Shown here piece by piece: positions 16,451-25,885 of a DNA stretch of 40,565 bases. Numbering within the stretch: position 1 is the stretch's first letter; every line of letters starts with the position of its first letter. The notes under the pieces were generated by a model that worked only from the letters and a program-made list of their open reading frames with translations, was not told the DNA's origin and searched no databases. The DNA comes from Modestobacter caceresii (lineage in GTDB: Bacteria > Actinomycetota > Actinomycetes > Mycobacteriales > Geodermatophilaceae), in NCBI RefSeq assembly GCF_000761485.1, contig NZ_JPMX01000040.1, forward strand, positions 51,574 to 92,138, written 5' to 3'. Both the position numbers and the translations under genes were made by a program.

Positions 16451-17212
16451 ATGCCACAGCTCGCAGGCAAGGTCGCGCTGATCACCGGAGGCAACTCCGG
16501 CATCGGCTTCGGCACGGCCAAGCGGATGGTCGAGGAAGGCGCCTTCGTCTACATCACCGGCCGGAACCAGGAGAGCCTGGACCGGTCCGCCGCCGAACTC
16601 GGCGAGAACGCCAGGGCGATCCGGGCGGACGTGACCAGCCGAGCCGCCATGGACGACGTCGTGGCGACGATCCGACGCGACCACGGACGCCTCGACATCG
16701 TCTTCGCCAACGCGGGTGCCGCCTGGTACAGCACGGTCGAAGACCTGACCGAGGAGGAGTTCGACAAGGGGTTCGGCCTGGACGGCAAGGGCACGCTGTT
16801 CACGGTGCAGGCCGCCTTGCCGCTGCTCCGCGAGGGTGCGTCGATCATCGTCAACACCTCCATCACCCAGACCATGGGCCTGCCTACCTTCGGCGTGTAC
16901 GCGGCCAGCAAGTCGGCGCTGCGCAGCTTCGTCCGGACCTGGATGAACGAGCTGCGCGACCGTCGCATCCGGGTGAACGCGATCAGCCCCGGCGTCATCG
17001 AGACCGAGTCCTACGCGAAGGACATGGGCGTCGAGGGCGCGGCTGCCTATGTCGAGCGCGTCGTGGAAGAGATCCCGGTAGGCCGCATCGGCCGGCCGGA
17101 GGACATCGGCAACGCCGTCGTCTTCCTCGCCTCCGACGCTGCCGGCTTCATCAACGGCACCGAACTGACCGTCGACGGCGGCCAGACGCAGATCTACGCC
17201 GGCCACAACTGA
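16451..17212 (+). CDS. Classical short-chain dehydrogenase/reductase
   Basis: A 253-residue SDR. ALITGGNSGIGFGTA is the TGxxxGxG cofactor loop, ANAG follows, and the catalytic tetrad is seen as N (in ANAG region), S in VNTSIT, and Y-x3-K in GVYAASK. TGRNQESL after beta 2 has Arg after Gly, favouring NADPH. ISPGVIET and VDGG complete the family pattern. ATG 16451 is preceded by AGAGGAGAG. It lies 70 bases after the monooxygenase and 8 bases before the NmrA-like gene, so it belongs to the operon. The same C-terminus survives as a remnant at 5767-5817. Confidence 0.92.
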   Translation: MPQLAGKVALITGGNSGIGFGTAKRMVEEGAFVYITGRNQESLDRSAAELGENARAIRADVTSRAAMDDVVATIRRDHGRLDIVFANAGAAWYSTVEDLTEEEFDKGFGLDGKGTLFTVQAALPLLREGASIIVNTSITQTMGLPTFGVYAASKSALRSFVRTWMNELRDRRIRVNAISPGVIETESYAKDMGVEGAAAYVERVVEEIPVGRIGRPEDIGNAVVFLASDAAGFINGTELTVDGGQTQIYAGHN

Positions 17213-17220
17213 GGAGACCC

Positions 17221-17994
17221 ATGAGCACCAACGCCCCCACCGACGTCCTCGTCGTAGGAGCCACCGGCAGCATCGGAGAGCTGGTCGTCGCGGAGTCGAT
17301 CCGCCGCGGCCACCGGACGCGGGCCCTCGTCCGGGACCGTGGCCGGACGGCATCCCTGCCGGGCGACGCACAGATCGTCGTAGGCGACCTCACCCAGGCC
17401 GACACCCTGACCGAGGCCATCGACGGGGTCCACGCGGTCGTCTTCACCCACGGCTCGCACGGCGGGGCGCGGGCTGCCGAGCTCGTCGACTACGGGGCCG
17501 TCCGCAACGTCCTGCAGGTACTCGGGGGCCGGCCGGCCCGGATCGCTCTGATGACCGCCATCGGGGTCACCAACCCCTATCCGGGCCACGACTGGAAGCG
17601 ACGCAGCGAGCGCCTGGTCCGCGCCAGCGGCCTGCCCTACACGATCGTGCGGCCCGGCTGGTTCGACTACAACCAACCCGACCAGTTGGAGCTGGTGATG
17701 CTGCAGGGAGACCGCCGCCACGCCGGCACACCGGCCGACGGCGTGGTCTCCCGCCGGCAGATCGCCGAGGTGCTGGTCGCCAGCCTCTCCTCGCCAGCGG
17801 CGGAGCGGAAGACCCTGGAGCTGGTCGCCGAGCGCGGGCCCGCCCCGACCGATCTGGACCCGCTGTTCTCCGCTCTGCAGCCAGATCCGCAGGGAGCACT
17901 CGACGCGGTCCTGGACATCGACAACATGCCGTTGTCGGCCGAGCCCACCGCAGTCCGGCAGGAACTGGCCGCCTTCTCGGCACGCGGCCGCTGA
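17221..17994 (+). CDS. NmrA-like NAD(P)-binding Rossmann-fold protein, paralogue 2
   Basis: A 257-residue protein nearly colinear with that of 6391-7158, sharing DVLVVGATGSIGE, FTHGSHGGAR, ELVDYGAVRNVLQ, DWKRRSERLVRASG, YTIVRPGWF and a C-terminal DNMPLS. ATG 17221 follows GAGGAG, eight bases after the SDR stop, so it is the last gene of the four-gene operon. It is followed directly by a strong terminator. The conserved HGSHGG segment is where other NmrA proteins carry less conserved sequence and may belong to the active site. Confidence 0.9.
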   Translation: MSTNAPTDVLVVGATGSIGELVVAESIRRGHRTRALVRDRGRTASLPGDAQIVVGDLTQADTLTEAIDGVHAVVFTHGSHGGARAAELVDYGAVRNVLQVLGGRPARIALMTAIGVTNPYPGHDWKRRSERLVRASGLPYTIVRPGWFDYNQPDQLELVMLQGDRRHAGTPADGVVSRRQIAEVLVASLSSPAAERKTLELVAERGPAPTDLDPLFSALQPDPQGALDAVLDIDNMPLSAEPTAVRQELAAFSARGR

Positions 17995-17996
17995 AC

Positions 17997-18036
17997 GGAA
18001 CGGGGACGCCGGCCAGTCGGCCGGCGTCCCCGTTCC
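17997..18036 (+). terminator. Strong terminator closing the intact cluster
   Basis: Perfect 18-bp arms (17997-18014 and 18019-18036) with loop AGTC, one base after the stop codon region of the NmrA-like gene. Confidence 0.75.
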
Positions 18037-18132
18037 CTCCCGCCGTCCTGGCGCCTCCGGACGGCCGGGCACGACCGGGCGGCTGGATGGATCACGCGCT
18101 GCTCCACGCCGCGAGGCGGGCACCACCCAACC

Positions 18133-18154
18133 CGGTACTGACAGAGCCCCCCAG
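18133..18154 (+). promoter_or_regulatory. Shared regulon element upstream of aldo/keto reductase 18190
   Basis: CGGTACTGACAGAGCCCCCC matches 18 of 20 consensus positions and ends about 40 bases before the reductase start. CAGACT at 18183-18188 could be the -10 of a leaderless transcript beginning at ATG 18196. Confidence 0.6.
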
Positions 18155-18189
18155 GACGGTCGCGCGGGGGTGCCACTGCTCTCAGACTC

Positions 18190-19194
18190 GTGTCCATGGA
18201 CTACACCCGACTGGGAACTTCAGGTCTCGAGGTCAGCCGCATCGCGCTCGGTTGCATGAGTTTCGGCCGGCCAGGCAACGGCTTCGACTGGGCGCTGGAC
18301 GCCGAGGGGGCAGAGCCGATCTTCCGGCAGGCCGTGGAACTGGGCATCACCTTCTGGGACACCGCGAACGTCTACAGCGCAGGCACCAGCGAGGAGATCG
18401 TCGGCGAGGCGATCACCAGGTACAGCACTCGTGAGGACGTCGTCCTGGCCACCAAGCTCTTCGCGCCGATGGGCTCGGGCCCGGGCGGCAAGGGCCTGTC
18501 CCGCCGCGCCGTGTTCGAGCAGGTCGACGCCTCGCTCCGGCGTCTGGGCACCGACTACATCGACCTTTACCAGATCCACCGCTTCGACCCGAACACCCCG
18601 GTCGCTGAGACCATGGAAGCCCTGCACGACGTCGTGAAGGCTGGCAAGGTGCGCTACCTCGGCGCGTCGTCTATGTGGGCCTGGCAGTTCTCGAAGATGC
18701 AGTACACCGCGGAACTGAACGGCTGGACGCCGTTCATCTCCGTGCAGGACCAGTACAACCTGGTCATGCGCGAGGAGGAGCGCGAGATGTTCCCGCTGCT
18801 GGCCGACCAGGGCGTGGGCAGCATCCCGTGGTCGCCGCTGGCCGCCGGACTCGTGGCCCGCCCCTGGGGCCAGACGAGCACCACCCGCGGCGGGATGAAC
18901 CCGACCACCGACTCCGCCGGCACCCCGCTGTTCCTCGACAGCGACCAGGGCACCGTCGACGCCGTCCAGCGGATCGCTGAGGCACGCGAGGTCTCGATGG
19001 CCCAGGTCGCCATGGCCTGGGTGCTGCGGAACCCCGTCGTCTCCGCGCCGATCGTGGGTGCCACCAAGCCCCACCACCTGGCCGACGCGGTCGCCGCTCT
19101 GGACGTGGAGCTCACCGACGACGAGGTGGCCGCGCTGGAGGAGCACTACACCCCGCGCACGCCGACCTACTACGGGACGCCGTCCGGGTACTGA
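18190..19194 (+). CDS. Aldo/keto reductase (YajO/Tas-like)
   Basis: NADPH-dependent carbonyl reductase, 334 residues from GTG 18190 or 332 from ATG 18196 (MDYTRLG, more typical of the family). The catalytic tetrad is visible: D and Y in DTANVY, K in VLATKLF, and H in YQIHRFD. MSMAQVAMAWVL and APIVGATKPHHL form the conserved C-terminal cofactor region. The (alpha/beta)8 barrel appears complete. It sits alone behind one copy of the shared element and a strong upstream terminator, and is followed by an SDR in the same direction. Confidence 0.92.
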   Translation: MSMDYTRLGTSGLEVSRIALGCMSFGRPGNGFDWALDAEGAEPIFRQAVELGITFWDTANVYSAGTSEEIVGEAITRYSTREDVVLATKLFAPMGSGPGGKGLSRRAVFEQVDASLRRLGTDYIDLYQIHRFDPNTPVAETMEALHDVVKAGKVRYLGASSMWAWQFSKMQYTAELNGWTPFISVQDQYNLVMREEEREMFPLLADQGVGSIPWSPLAAGLVARPWGQTSTTRGGMNPTTDSAGTPLFLDSDQGTVDAVQRIAEAREVSMAQVAMAWVLRNPVVSAPIVGATKPHHLADAVAALDVELTDDEVAALEEHYTPRTPTYYGTPSGY

Positions 19195-19199
19195 GCGAA

Positions 19200-19232
19200 C
19201 GGGGGCCGCCCGCCTGACGCGGTGGGCCCCCG
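19200..19232 (+). terminator. Weak hairpin after aldo/keto reductase 18190
   Basis: 8-bp arms CGGGGGCC (19200-19207) and GGCCCCCG (19225-19232), five bases after the stop, with a 17-base loop. The long loop makes this uncertain. Confidence 0.35.
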
Positions 19233-19302
19233 ACCGCGCTGGCGGAGAGCACTCCGCGGCCCATCAGTTGTCGGTCGTCCCGGCGGCACAGAGAGAAACC
19301 AC

Positions 19303-20136
19303 ATGAGCAGCGTCCTCGTCGTCATCGGGCCCGGCCAGATCGGGCAGGCCATCGCCCGGCGGGTCGGCGTGGGCAAGCACGTCGTCCTGGCGGACATGCG
19401 CCGGGAGAACGCTGACGCGGCGGCCGGGGTCCTCAGTGACGCCGGCTATGACGTCAGCGTGGCCACGGTGGACGCCTCTTCCCGCGAGGCCGTCCACGCC
19501 CTCGTCGAGACCGTCACCGGTCTGGGTGAGGTCACCGGCTTGATCCACGCGGCCGGCGTCTCCCCCTCCCAGGCGTCGCCCTCGACCATCCTGAGGGTCG
19601 ACCTGTACGGCACCGCCCTGGTGCTGGAGGAGTTCGGCACCGTGATCGCGCCGGGCGGCGCCGGCGTCGTCATCGCCTCGCAGTCCGGCCACCGTCTGCC
19701 GCCGCTGACGGTGCAGCAGAACGAGTTGCTGGCCACCACGCCCGTGGAGGAGCTGCTCGGCCTGCCCTTTCTGCAGCCGGACCAGGTGACCGACTCGCTG
19801 CACGCCTACCAGCTGGCCAAGCGCGGCAACTCCCTGCGCGTGATGGCCGAGGCTGTGCGCTGGGGCGAGCGCGGCCCGCGCATCAACACGATCAGCCCCG
19901 GCATCGTCATGACCCCCCTCGCCCGGGACGAGCTCAGCGGCCCGCGCGCCGAGGGTTACCACCGCATGATCGAGGGCTCCCCCGTGGGCCGGGCGGGCAC
20001 CCCAGACGAGGTGGGTTCTGTCGGCGCACTGCTGATGGGCCCCGACGGTGGGTTCATCACCGGCAGCGACTTCCTCATGGACGCCGGGGTGACCGCCTCC
20101 TACTGGTACGGCCCGCTGGCGCCGGCCAGAGGGTGA
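19303..20136 (+). CDS. SDR family oxidoreductase with divergent cofactor loop
   Basis: A 277-residue SDR. The usual TGxxxGxG loop is replaced by VVIGPGQIGQAIARR, the tag of a small group often annotated simply as SDR family oxidoreductase. IHAAGVSPSQASPS takes the place of NNAG. The catalytic Y-x3-K is in AYQLAKR, with ISPGIVMTPL and a DFLMDAG C-terminal motif. ADMRRE after beta 2 suggests NAD(P) use without a clear bias. ATG 19303 is preceded by AGAGAGAAACC. A hydrophilic insertion of about 35 residues (QNELLATTPVEELLGLPFLQ) precedes the catalytic Tyr. Confidence 0.88.
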   Translation: MSSVLVVIGPGQIGQAIARRVGVGKHVVLADMRRENADAAAGVLSDAGYDVSVATVDASSREAVHALVETVTGLGEVTGLIHAAGVSPSQASPSTILRVDLYGTALVLEEFGTVIAPGGAGVVIASQSGHRLPPLTVQQNELLATTPVEELLGLPFLQPDQVTDSLHAYQLAKRGNSLRVMAEAVRWGERGPRINTISPGIVMTPLARDELSGPRAEGYHRMIEGSPVGRAGTPDEVGSVGALLMGPDGGFITGSDFLMDAGVTASYWYGPLAPARG

Positions 20137-20141
20137 GCAGC

Positions 20142-20173
20142 CGCGGGGGCGGAACGTCGTCCCCGCCCCCGCG
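20142..20173 (+). terminator. Hairpin after the SDR
   Basis: Perfect 11-bp arms CGCGGGGGCGG (20142-20152) and its complement (20163-20173) with a 10-base loop, six bases after the stop. Confidence 0.6.
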
Positions 20174-20228
20174 CGTGGGCCACTGCACCAGCCGTGACCT
20201 GGCGTGACGGCCGTCGGCTGCCCGGGGG

Positions 20229-20257
20229 GCGGTCGGCCGCGCGGTGTGGCCGACCGC
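20229..20257 (-). terminator. Hairpin after the cupin gene
   Basis: 10-bp arms GCGGTCGGCC (20229-20238) and complement (20248-20257), nine bases past the minus-strand cupin stop. Confidence 0.5.
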
Positions 20258-20266
20258 GGACGGGCA

Positions 20267-20671
20267 TCAGCTCCGCTGGCCGTACTCGACGTCGGTGACC
20301 TGCTCGCTCCACTCGGTCTCCGGGCCGTCCTGCCCTTCGGCCAGACCGTCCCAGATCGCCAGGTGGGTCATGAACGTCTCCGGGGAGGCGCCGTGCCAGT
20401 GCCACTCCCCCGGCGGGCACCAGACGGTCTGCCCCGGGTGGATGGTGACGACCTCCCCACCGCGGGACTGGGTCAGTCCGACGCCCTCGGTGACGTGCAG
20501 GGTCTGGCCGTTGGCGTGCCGGTGCCAGGCGGTGCGGGCACCGGGTGCGAAGTGCACGGTGTTGACCTTGCCGCGGGTCTGCGTCCCGGGTGCGATGACG
20601 TCGAAGTACACGTCCCCGGTGAACCAGTCGGCCGGTCCCTTGACCGAGGGCTGCCTGTCCAGCATCTCCAC
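20267..20671 (-). CDS. Small cupin-domain protein
   Basis: A 134-residue single-domain cupin, cytoplasmic. The metal-binding histidines are in AWHRHANGQTLHVTEG (motif 1, His-x-His) and GEWHWHGA (motif 2). GDVYFDVIAPG and KVNTVHFAPGARTAWH are characteristic of the hydroxynitrile-lyase-like or manganese cupin group that is often encoded beside aldo/keto reductases and dehydrogenases. GTG 20671 is chosen because GAGGAG lies six bases upstream; ATG 20665 is two codons in. The 5' region contains a 14-bp tandem repeat. The function could be an isomerase, a lyase or an auxiliary role; not decided by the sequence. Confidence 0.88.
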   Translation of the reverse strand: MEMLDRQPSVKGPADWFTGDVYFDVIAPGTQTRGKVNTVHFAPGARTAWHRHANGQTLHVTEGVGLTQSRGGEVVTIHPGQTVWCPPGEWHWHGASPETFMTHLAIWDGLAEGQDGPETEWSEQVTDVEYGQRS

Positions 20672-20702
20672 GTTCGTCTCCTCATCGGCTGCTCGCTGGT
20701 GT

Positions 20703-20730
20703 CCCGACCGGGGTGGCCCGACCGGGGTGG
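20703..20730. repeat. 14-bp direct repeat upstream of the cupin gene
   Basis: CCCGACCGGGGTGG occurs twice in tandem (20703-20716, 20717-20730), 30 bases upstream of the cupin start on the minus strand. Possible separate operator, or slippage. Confidence 0.5.
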
Positions 20731-20761
20731 CCCGGGGGATGACGTCGGCTGGACGCGGGAA

Positions 20762-20795
20762 CACGGTGGGCCGGGACGGGACCCGGCCCACCGTG
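20762..20795 (-). terminator. Strong terminator after zinc ADH 20812
   Basis: Perfect 14-bp arms CACGGTGGGCCGGG (20762-20775) and complement (20782-20795), loop ACGGGA, seventeen bases past the ADH stop. It separates the ADH from the cupin gene. Confidence 0.65.
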
Positions 20796-20811
20796 GAGTC
20801 GCCCGCGCCTG

Positions 20812-21834
20812 TCAGGGACGGACGAGGACCTTGAGCGCGGTGCGCTCGTCCATGGCGGTGTAACCCTCCGGGGTGGCGTCGAGGGCCACGGTGCGGTCGA
20901 ACACCTTGCCGGGCTCGATGCGGCCCTCCAGCACGTCGGGCAGCAACTCCTCGATGTAGGAGCGCTGGGCGCCGGGACCGCCGGCGAGCCGGACGTTGCG
21001 GCCGAACAGGCTGCCCATCCCGATCGGCGCCTCCTCGTACTGCGGCACGCCGACCCGGCTGATGATCCCGCCGGACCGGACCGTGCCGATGGCCATCTCG
21101 TAGGCGTTCATGTACCCGACGCACTCCAGCACCGCGCGGGTGCCCTTGCCGCCGGTCAGCTCGAGCACCTTGGCGATGCCCTCCTCACCACGCTCGGCCA
21201 CGACGTCGGTGGCACCGAACTCACGGCCCAGATTGGTGCGGGCCTGGTGGCGGCCCATCAGCACGATCTGCTCGGCGCCCAACCGCTTGGCGGCCAGCAC
21301 CGCCAGCAGGCCGACCGCACCGTCACCGATGACCGTCACCGACGTGCCAGGGCCGACCTGGCCCATGACGGCGGCGTGGTGGCCGGTGATCAGGACGTCG
21401 GACAGGGTCAGCAGCGAGGGCAGCAGCGCCGAGTCGTCCCCGACCGGTGCCTTGACCAGCGTGCCGTCGGCCAGCGGGACCCGGACCGCCTCGGACTGCG
21501 CGGTGGAGAAGAAGCCGCCGTGCTCGCAGGACGTGGTCAGTCCCTCGCGGCAGAACTCGCAGGTGTTGTCGAAGTAGGCGAACGGGGCGATGACGAAGTC
21601 GCCACGGCTGATGAGGGAGACTTCGCTGCCGACCTCCTCGACCACACCGATGAACTCGTGGCCCATCTGCGTGCCCTGCTCGGCCGCCGGCATCGAGTGG
21701 TACGGGTGGAGGTCGCTGCCGCAGACGCACGCGCGGACCACCCGCACCAGGGCGTCGGTGGGCTGCTCCAGCTTCGGGTCGGGCAGGTTCTCCACCCGGA
21801 CGTCACCGGCGCCGTACATGACTGTTGATCGCAC
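20812..21834 (-). CDS. Zinc-dependent alcohol dehydrogenase (paralogue of 14223)
   Basis: A 340-residue medium-chain dehydrogenase with CVCGSDLHPYH and GHEFIG for the catalytic zinc, CEFCREGLTTSC plus an upstream Cys for the structural zinc, and VIGDGAVGLL as the dinucleotide loop followed by GRHQAR, where Arg fits NADP. The GTG at 21834 (MRSTVMYGAGDVRVE) is the usual start of this family and has AGAAGG ten bases upstream; ATG 21819 is the alternative. Monocistronic: a terminator follows and its promoter contains a two-armed copy of the shared element at 21926-21967. Confidence 0.9.
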   Translation of the reverse strand: MRSTVMYGAGDVRVENLPDPKLEQPTDALVRVVRACVCGSDLHPYHSMPAAEQGTQMGHEFIGVVEEVGSEVSLISRGDFVIAPFAYFDNTCEFCREGLTTSCEHGGFFSTAQSEAVRVPLADGTLVKAPVGDDSALLPSLLTLSDVLITGHHAAVMGQVGPGTSVTVIGDGAVGLLAVLAAKRLGAEQIVLMGRHQARTNLGREFGATDVVAERGEEGIAKVLELTGGKGTRAVLECVGYMNAYEMAIGTVRSGGIISRVGVPQYEEAPIGMGSLFGRNVRLAGGPGAQRSYIEELLPDVLEGRIEPGKVFDRTVALDATPEGYTAMDERTALKVLVRP

Positions 21835-21925
21835 GGGTTCGTGCCCTTCTGTCGGAACGGGGAACGGGATCGGCTGCAGCGGTCCGCAGCCGATCCCTGT
21901 CGACACAACCCGCGATCGTGTCCAC

Positions 21926-21967
21926 GTGGGAGGGTCTGCCGTGCCAGGTACCCGCAGGGCCTCCCAC
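21926..21967. promoter_or_regulatory. Two-armed shared regulon element upstream of zinc ADH 20812
   Basis: The right part AGGTACCCGCAGGGCCTCCC (21946-21965) matches 19 of 20 consensus positions. The left arm (21926-21940) is a 12 of 15 inverted copy of the right arm (21953-21967), so the site is a dyad about 42 bases long, some 92 bases upstream of the ADH start. Confidence 0.65.
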
Positions 21968-22056
21968 CAAGCACCGCGCTGGAGTTCTCTCGGCGGGCGT
22001 TCCGGACGTGCGCACAGCCGGTCGCCGTCGTCGGCGGCGTCCCGACAGGGCCATGA

Positions 22057-23055
<999 letters not shown>

Positions 23056-23121
23056 CCTCCCAGCACGGACACCGAGGGCCGGCGTCATCGACATCGGGCC
23101 CTGACCTCATCCCGCGTAGCA

Positions 23122-23145
23122 CCGGCACAAATCCACCCGTGCCGG
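23122..23145. terminator. Short hairpin between two aldo/keto reductase genes
   Basis: 7-bp arms CCGGCAC (23122-23128) and GTGCCGG (23139-23145) with a 10-base loop. It is 67 bases past the deleted reductase; it could be a terminator or part of the next gene's leader. Confidence 0.35.
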
Positions 23146-23188
23146 GGGGCCGTCACCCGTCTCACTCACCAGAAGAAGGAGCCAACTC

Positions 23189-24205
23189 ATGCAGTACCGC
23201 CCACTCGGCCGCACCGGCGTCCAGGTCAGCCCCCTGTGCCTCGGGGCGATGATGTTCGGCCCGTGGGGCAACGACGATCGCGCCGACTCCATCCGGATTA
23301 TCCACCGCGCGCTGGACGCCGGCATCAACTTCGTCGACACCGCCGATGTGTACTCCGGTGGCGTGTCCGAGGAGATCGTCGGCGAGGCGCTGCGCGGCCG
23401 TCGTGACGACGTCGTCCTGGCCACGAAGTTCTTCATGCCGATGAGCGAGGACCCCAACCACCGCGGCGGCTCCCGGCGGTGGATCATCAGCGAGGTCGAG
23501 AACTCGCTGCGGCGGCTGGGCACCGACCACATCGACCTCTACCAGGTGCACCGGCCCAGCCCCGACACCGACGTCGAGGAGACCCTCGGCGCGCTCACCG
23601 ACCTCGTCCGGGCCGGCAAGGTCCGCTACATCGGCTCCTCGTCCTACTCCGCCTCCCAGATCGTGGAGGCGCAGTGGGCCTCCCGTGAGCGGCACCTGGA
23701 GCGGTTCGTCACCGAGCAGCCGCCGTACTCGATCCTGGTGCGCGGCATCGAGGAGGACGTCCTTCCCACGACCCAGCGGTACGGCATGGGCACCCTCACC
23801 TACAGCCCGCTCGCGGGCGGCTGGCTGTCGGGCCGGTGGCGCAAGGACGCCGCCGGGACGCCGACCTCGGCTGCCCGGCCCAGCGCCCGGTTCGACATGA
23901 GCAGCCCCGCCAACCAGCGCAAGCTGGACATCGTCGAGGAACTCGCCCAGCTCGCCGAGCAGACCGGCATCACGCTCATCGAGATGGCGATCGCCTTCGT
24001 GATGAACCACCCTGGCGTCACCTCGGCGATCGTCGGGCCGCGCACGATGGAGCAGCTCGAGTCCTACCTCCCCGCCGCGGACATCACGCTGTCCACCGAC
24101 GTCCTGGACCGCATCGACGAGCTCGTCGTCCCCGGAGTGACCGTCAACCCCGACGACAACAGCTACGGCACCCACGAGCTCAGTCCCGCGGTACGACGGC
24201 GCTGA
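23189..24205 (+). CDS. Aldo/keto reductase
   Basis: A 338-residue NADPH-dependent carbonyl reductase. Tetrad residues are in DTADVY (Asp, Tyr), VLATKFF (Lys) and YQVHRPS (His). YSPLAGGWLSGRW and AIVGPRTMEQLESY are the C-terminal barrel and cofactor loops. ATG 23189 follows GAAGAAGGAG. It resembles the gene at 18190 more than that at 30142 (same MQYR...LGRTG start and SxEEIVGEAL helix). I see no copy of the shared element in its own 130-base upstream gap, so it may be read from the promoter at 22434. Confidence 0.92.
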   Translation: MQYRPLGRTGVQVSPLCLGAMMFGPWGNDDRADSIRIIHRALDAGINFVDTADVYSGGVSEEIVGEALRGRRDDVVLATKFFMPMSEDPNHRGGSRRWIISEVENSLRRLGTDHIDLYQVHRPSPDTDVEETLGALTDLVRAGKVRYIGSSSYSASQIVEAQWASRERHLERFVTEQPPYSILVRGIEEDVLPTTQRYGMGTLTYSPLAGGWLSGRWRKDAAGTPTSAARPSARFDMSSPANQRKLDIVEELAQLAEQTGITLIEMAIAFVMNHPGVTSAIVGPRTMEQLESYLPAADITLSTDVLDRIDELVVPGVTVNPDDNSYGTHELSPAVRRR

Positions 24206-25034
24206 CCACGGTCCGGCCTTGGGCGGCGGGGCGCAGGCCAGGTCGTAGGGCAGGTGATCGGGACGGTCGGTCGGCTGGGTCACGGCTTCCCCATCGCAGT
24301 GGTGCCTCCACCGTTGGGTGATGGAGGCCCTGGGCGGACCACCCCACGTCGCCGGTCTCAGGCATCGGCCGGAACCTGCTCCACACCCGGCCGGGCGGGC
24401 CAGAGCTCACCGGTGAGCTCCAGGTTCTCGGCGAGATCCCGGAGCTTCCTGTTGGTGCGCCGGGATGCCTCGGCCAGCAGCCGGAAAGCCTGGTCCACGG
24501 TAATCTCGTGGCGTTGGGATGGCCTTGGCCCGCTCGATGACCGACCGGAACGCTCCCGGCGCAGCTCCTCCCGACGTCCTGCCACGAACGCTGACCCTTC
24601 CGAGACGGGCCGGCCGGCCGGCCCGGAAGGCGTGACAGATGGCGGTCTGCCCCGAGAGGGAAGCCGGTAGTCGAAGAGCCGGCGTCCAACGGTCTCCGCC
24701 ACGGCAACACTCCGGTTCAGGTCACCGTCAGCACCACGCCCATCGGCTGGCTGCTCGACGTCAGTGCTGCCACGACCAACCAGCCACCAGAACTGGCCCA
24801 CGGCCGGGACCCCGCCCTGGATCAGGCACCGACCCACCTACGGCTGGACCGCCACGTGCTCGACCACGCCACCTACCCGACAGCCGCTTCGTCTCCCGGG
24901 CCGGCGCCTCGTCGGCACAGAGGACGATGTGCAGGCAGCCCCTGACCACGGCGCCCTACCTGCCTGCGGTGAGGAACCTCTGCGTGGCACCTGCTGGCCA
25001 GTAGAGGAGCAACTGCGCGAGCGACGGGGTGCGG
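24206..25034. other. Long degenerate region containing a regulator relic
   Basis: About 830 bases without an intact gene. The only recognisable content is the ANTAR relic at 24358-24580. The remaining open frames on both strands show no known motif and have the look of shadows in GC-rich DNA. Confidence 0.6.
24358..24580 (-). pseudogene. Frameshifted ANTAR-domain relic
   Basis: The minus frame ending at 24358 reads HEITVDQAFRLLAEASRRTN then RKLRDLAENL and TGEL, the second and third helices of an ANTAR RNA-binding domain. The preceding helix FRSVIERAKAI is present immediately upstream but in another frame, so there is an indel near 24515. No GAF or receiver domain can be seen further upstream. 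ANTAR proteins bind paired RNA hexaloops to prevent termination; this copy is very probably dead. Confidence 0.6.
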
Positions 25035-25802
25035 TCAGTGCCCCAGGCGCCCCAGGTCCTGCTGGACGACGTCGGGCTCCTCGGCGACCGAGGGCAGGCT
25101 CGACGGGTCGCCGACCGCGTCGAGGCCACCGCTCGGGTCAGCAGCCAGAGCGGCGAACAGACCGGACCAGTCAGACGGCGCCGGACCCCGCTCGGCGAAG
25201 AGCTCGAACGTCCGGCCGACCGCCGTCTCGGTGAGCAGGCTGCGGACGAGCACCTCGGCCAGCTGGTCGCGGCCGATGCCGCCGTTGCCCGTGTCGGTCT
25301 GCTCCAGGACCAGCAGCTCGTCGCCCGGGCCCACGTTGTCGAACCAACCGGGGCGGATGATCGTGTAGGGGGCCCCGCTGGCCCGGACGAGCCGCTCGGA
25401 GCGACGCTTCCAGTCCAGCAGCTGGCCCGTGCTGCCACCGTAGGCGCCGCGGCGGCTCACGCCGATCGAGGTCATGAGCGCGAGCCGGGGCGTCCGGCCG
25501 TCGAGCGCGTGCAGGACGTTGGCGACGCCGCCGTAGTCGATGCGCCGTGCAGCATCCGGATTGCCGTTGCCGCCGTGCGTGAACACGATCGCGTCGACGC
25601 CCTGCAGGGCAGCGGTCAGCGTCGCCGGCTGCTCCAGGTCGCCGCGGACCAGCTGCGTGCCGGGCAGGGTCCGCTCGGCCCGGTGCGGGTCGCGGACCAG
25701 GGCACGGACGTCGAGACCGTGTCGCTCGGCGGCGGCGACGACTCGGCGGCCGATGCCGCCGGTCGCTCCGACGACGAGCACGGACGTGGGGGTCTCGGTC
25801 AT
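25035..25802 (-). CDS. NmrA-like NAD(P)-binding Rossmann-fold protein, paralogue 3
   Basis: A 255-residue paralogue of the products at 6391 and 17221, more diverged: SVLVVGATGGIGRRV, VFTHGGNGNPDAARRIDYGG in place of HGSHGGAR, DWKRRSERLVRASG and YTIIRPGWF. ATG 25802 is followed by the family N-terminus; the ribosome site is GAAGGAG. It is the last gene of a minus-strand series with apbE, the FMN-binding lipoprotein and the NTF2-fold gene. The C-terminus ends VVQQDLGRLGH, like paralogue 1. Confidence 0.88.
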   Translation of the reverse strand: MTETPTSVLVVGATGGIGRRVVAAAERHGLDVRALVRDPHRAERTLPGTQLVRGDLEQPATLTAALQGVDAIVFTHGGNGNPDAARRIDYGGVANVLHALDGRTPRLALMTSIGVSRRGAYGGSTGQLLDWKRRSERLVRASGAPYTIIRPGWFDNVGPGDELLVLEQTDTGNGGIGRDQLAEVLVRSLLTETAVGRTFELFAERGPAPSDWSGLFAALAADPSGGLDAVGDPSSLPSVAEEPDVVQQDLGRLGH

Positions 25803-25885
25803 GGGGTGACTCCTTCGGTTGGGGACGGTGTTGGATCAGCGCGCACGAGGGCCGACGGCTCGGCGAGCAGCTCGGGGTCCAGTCG

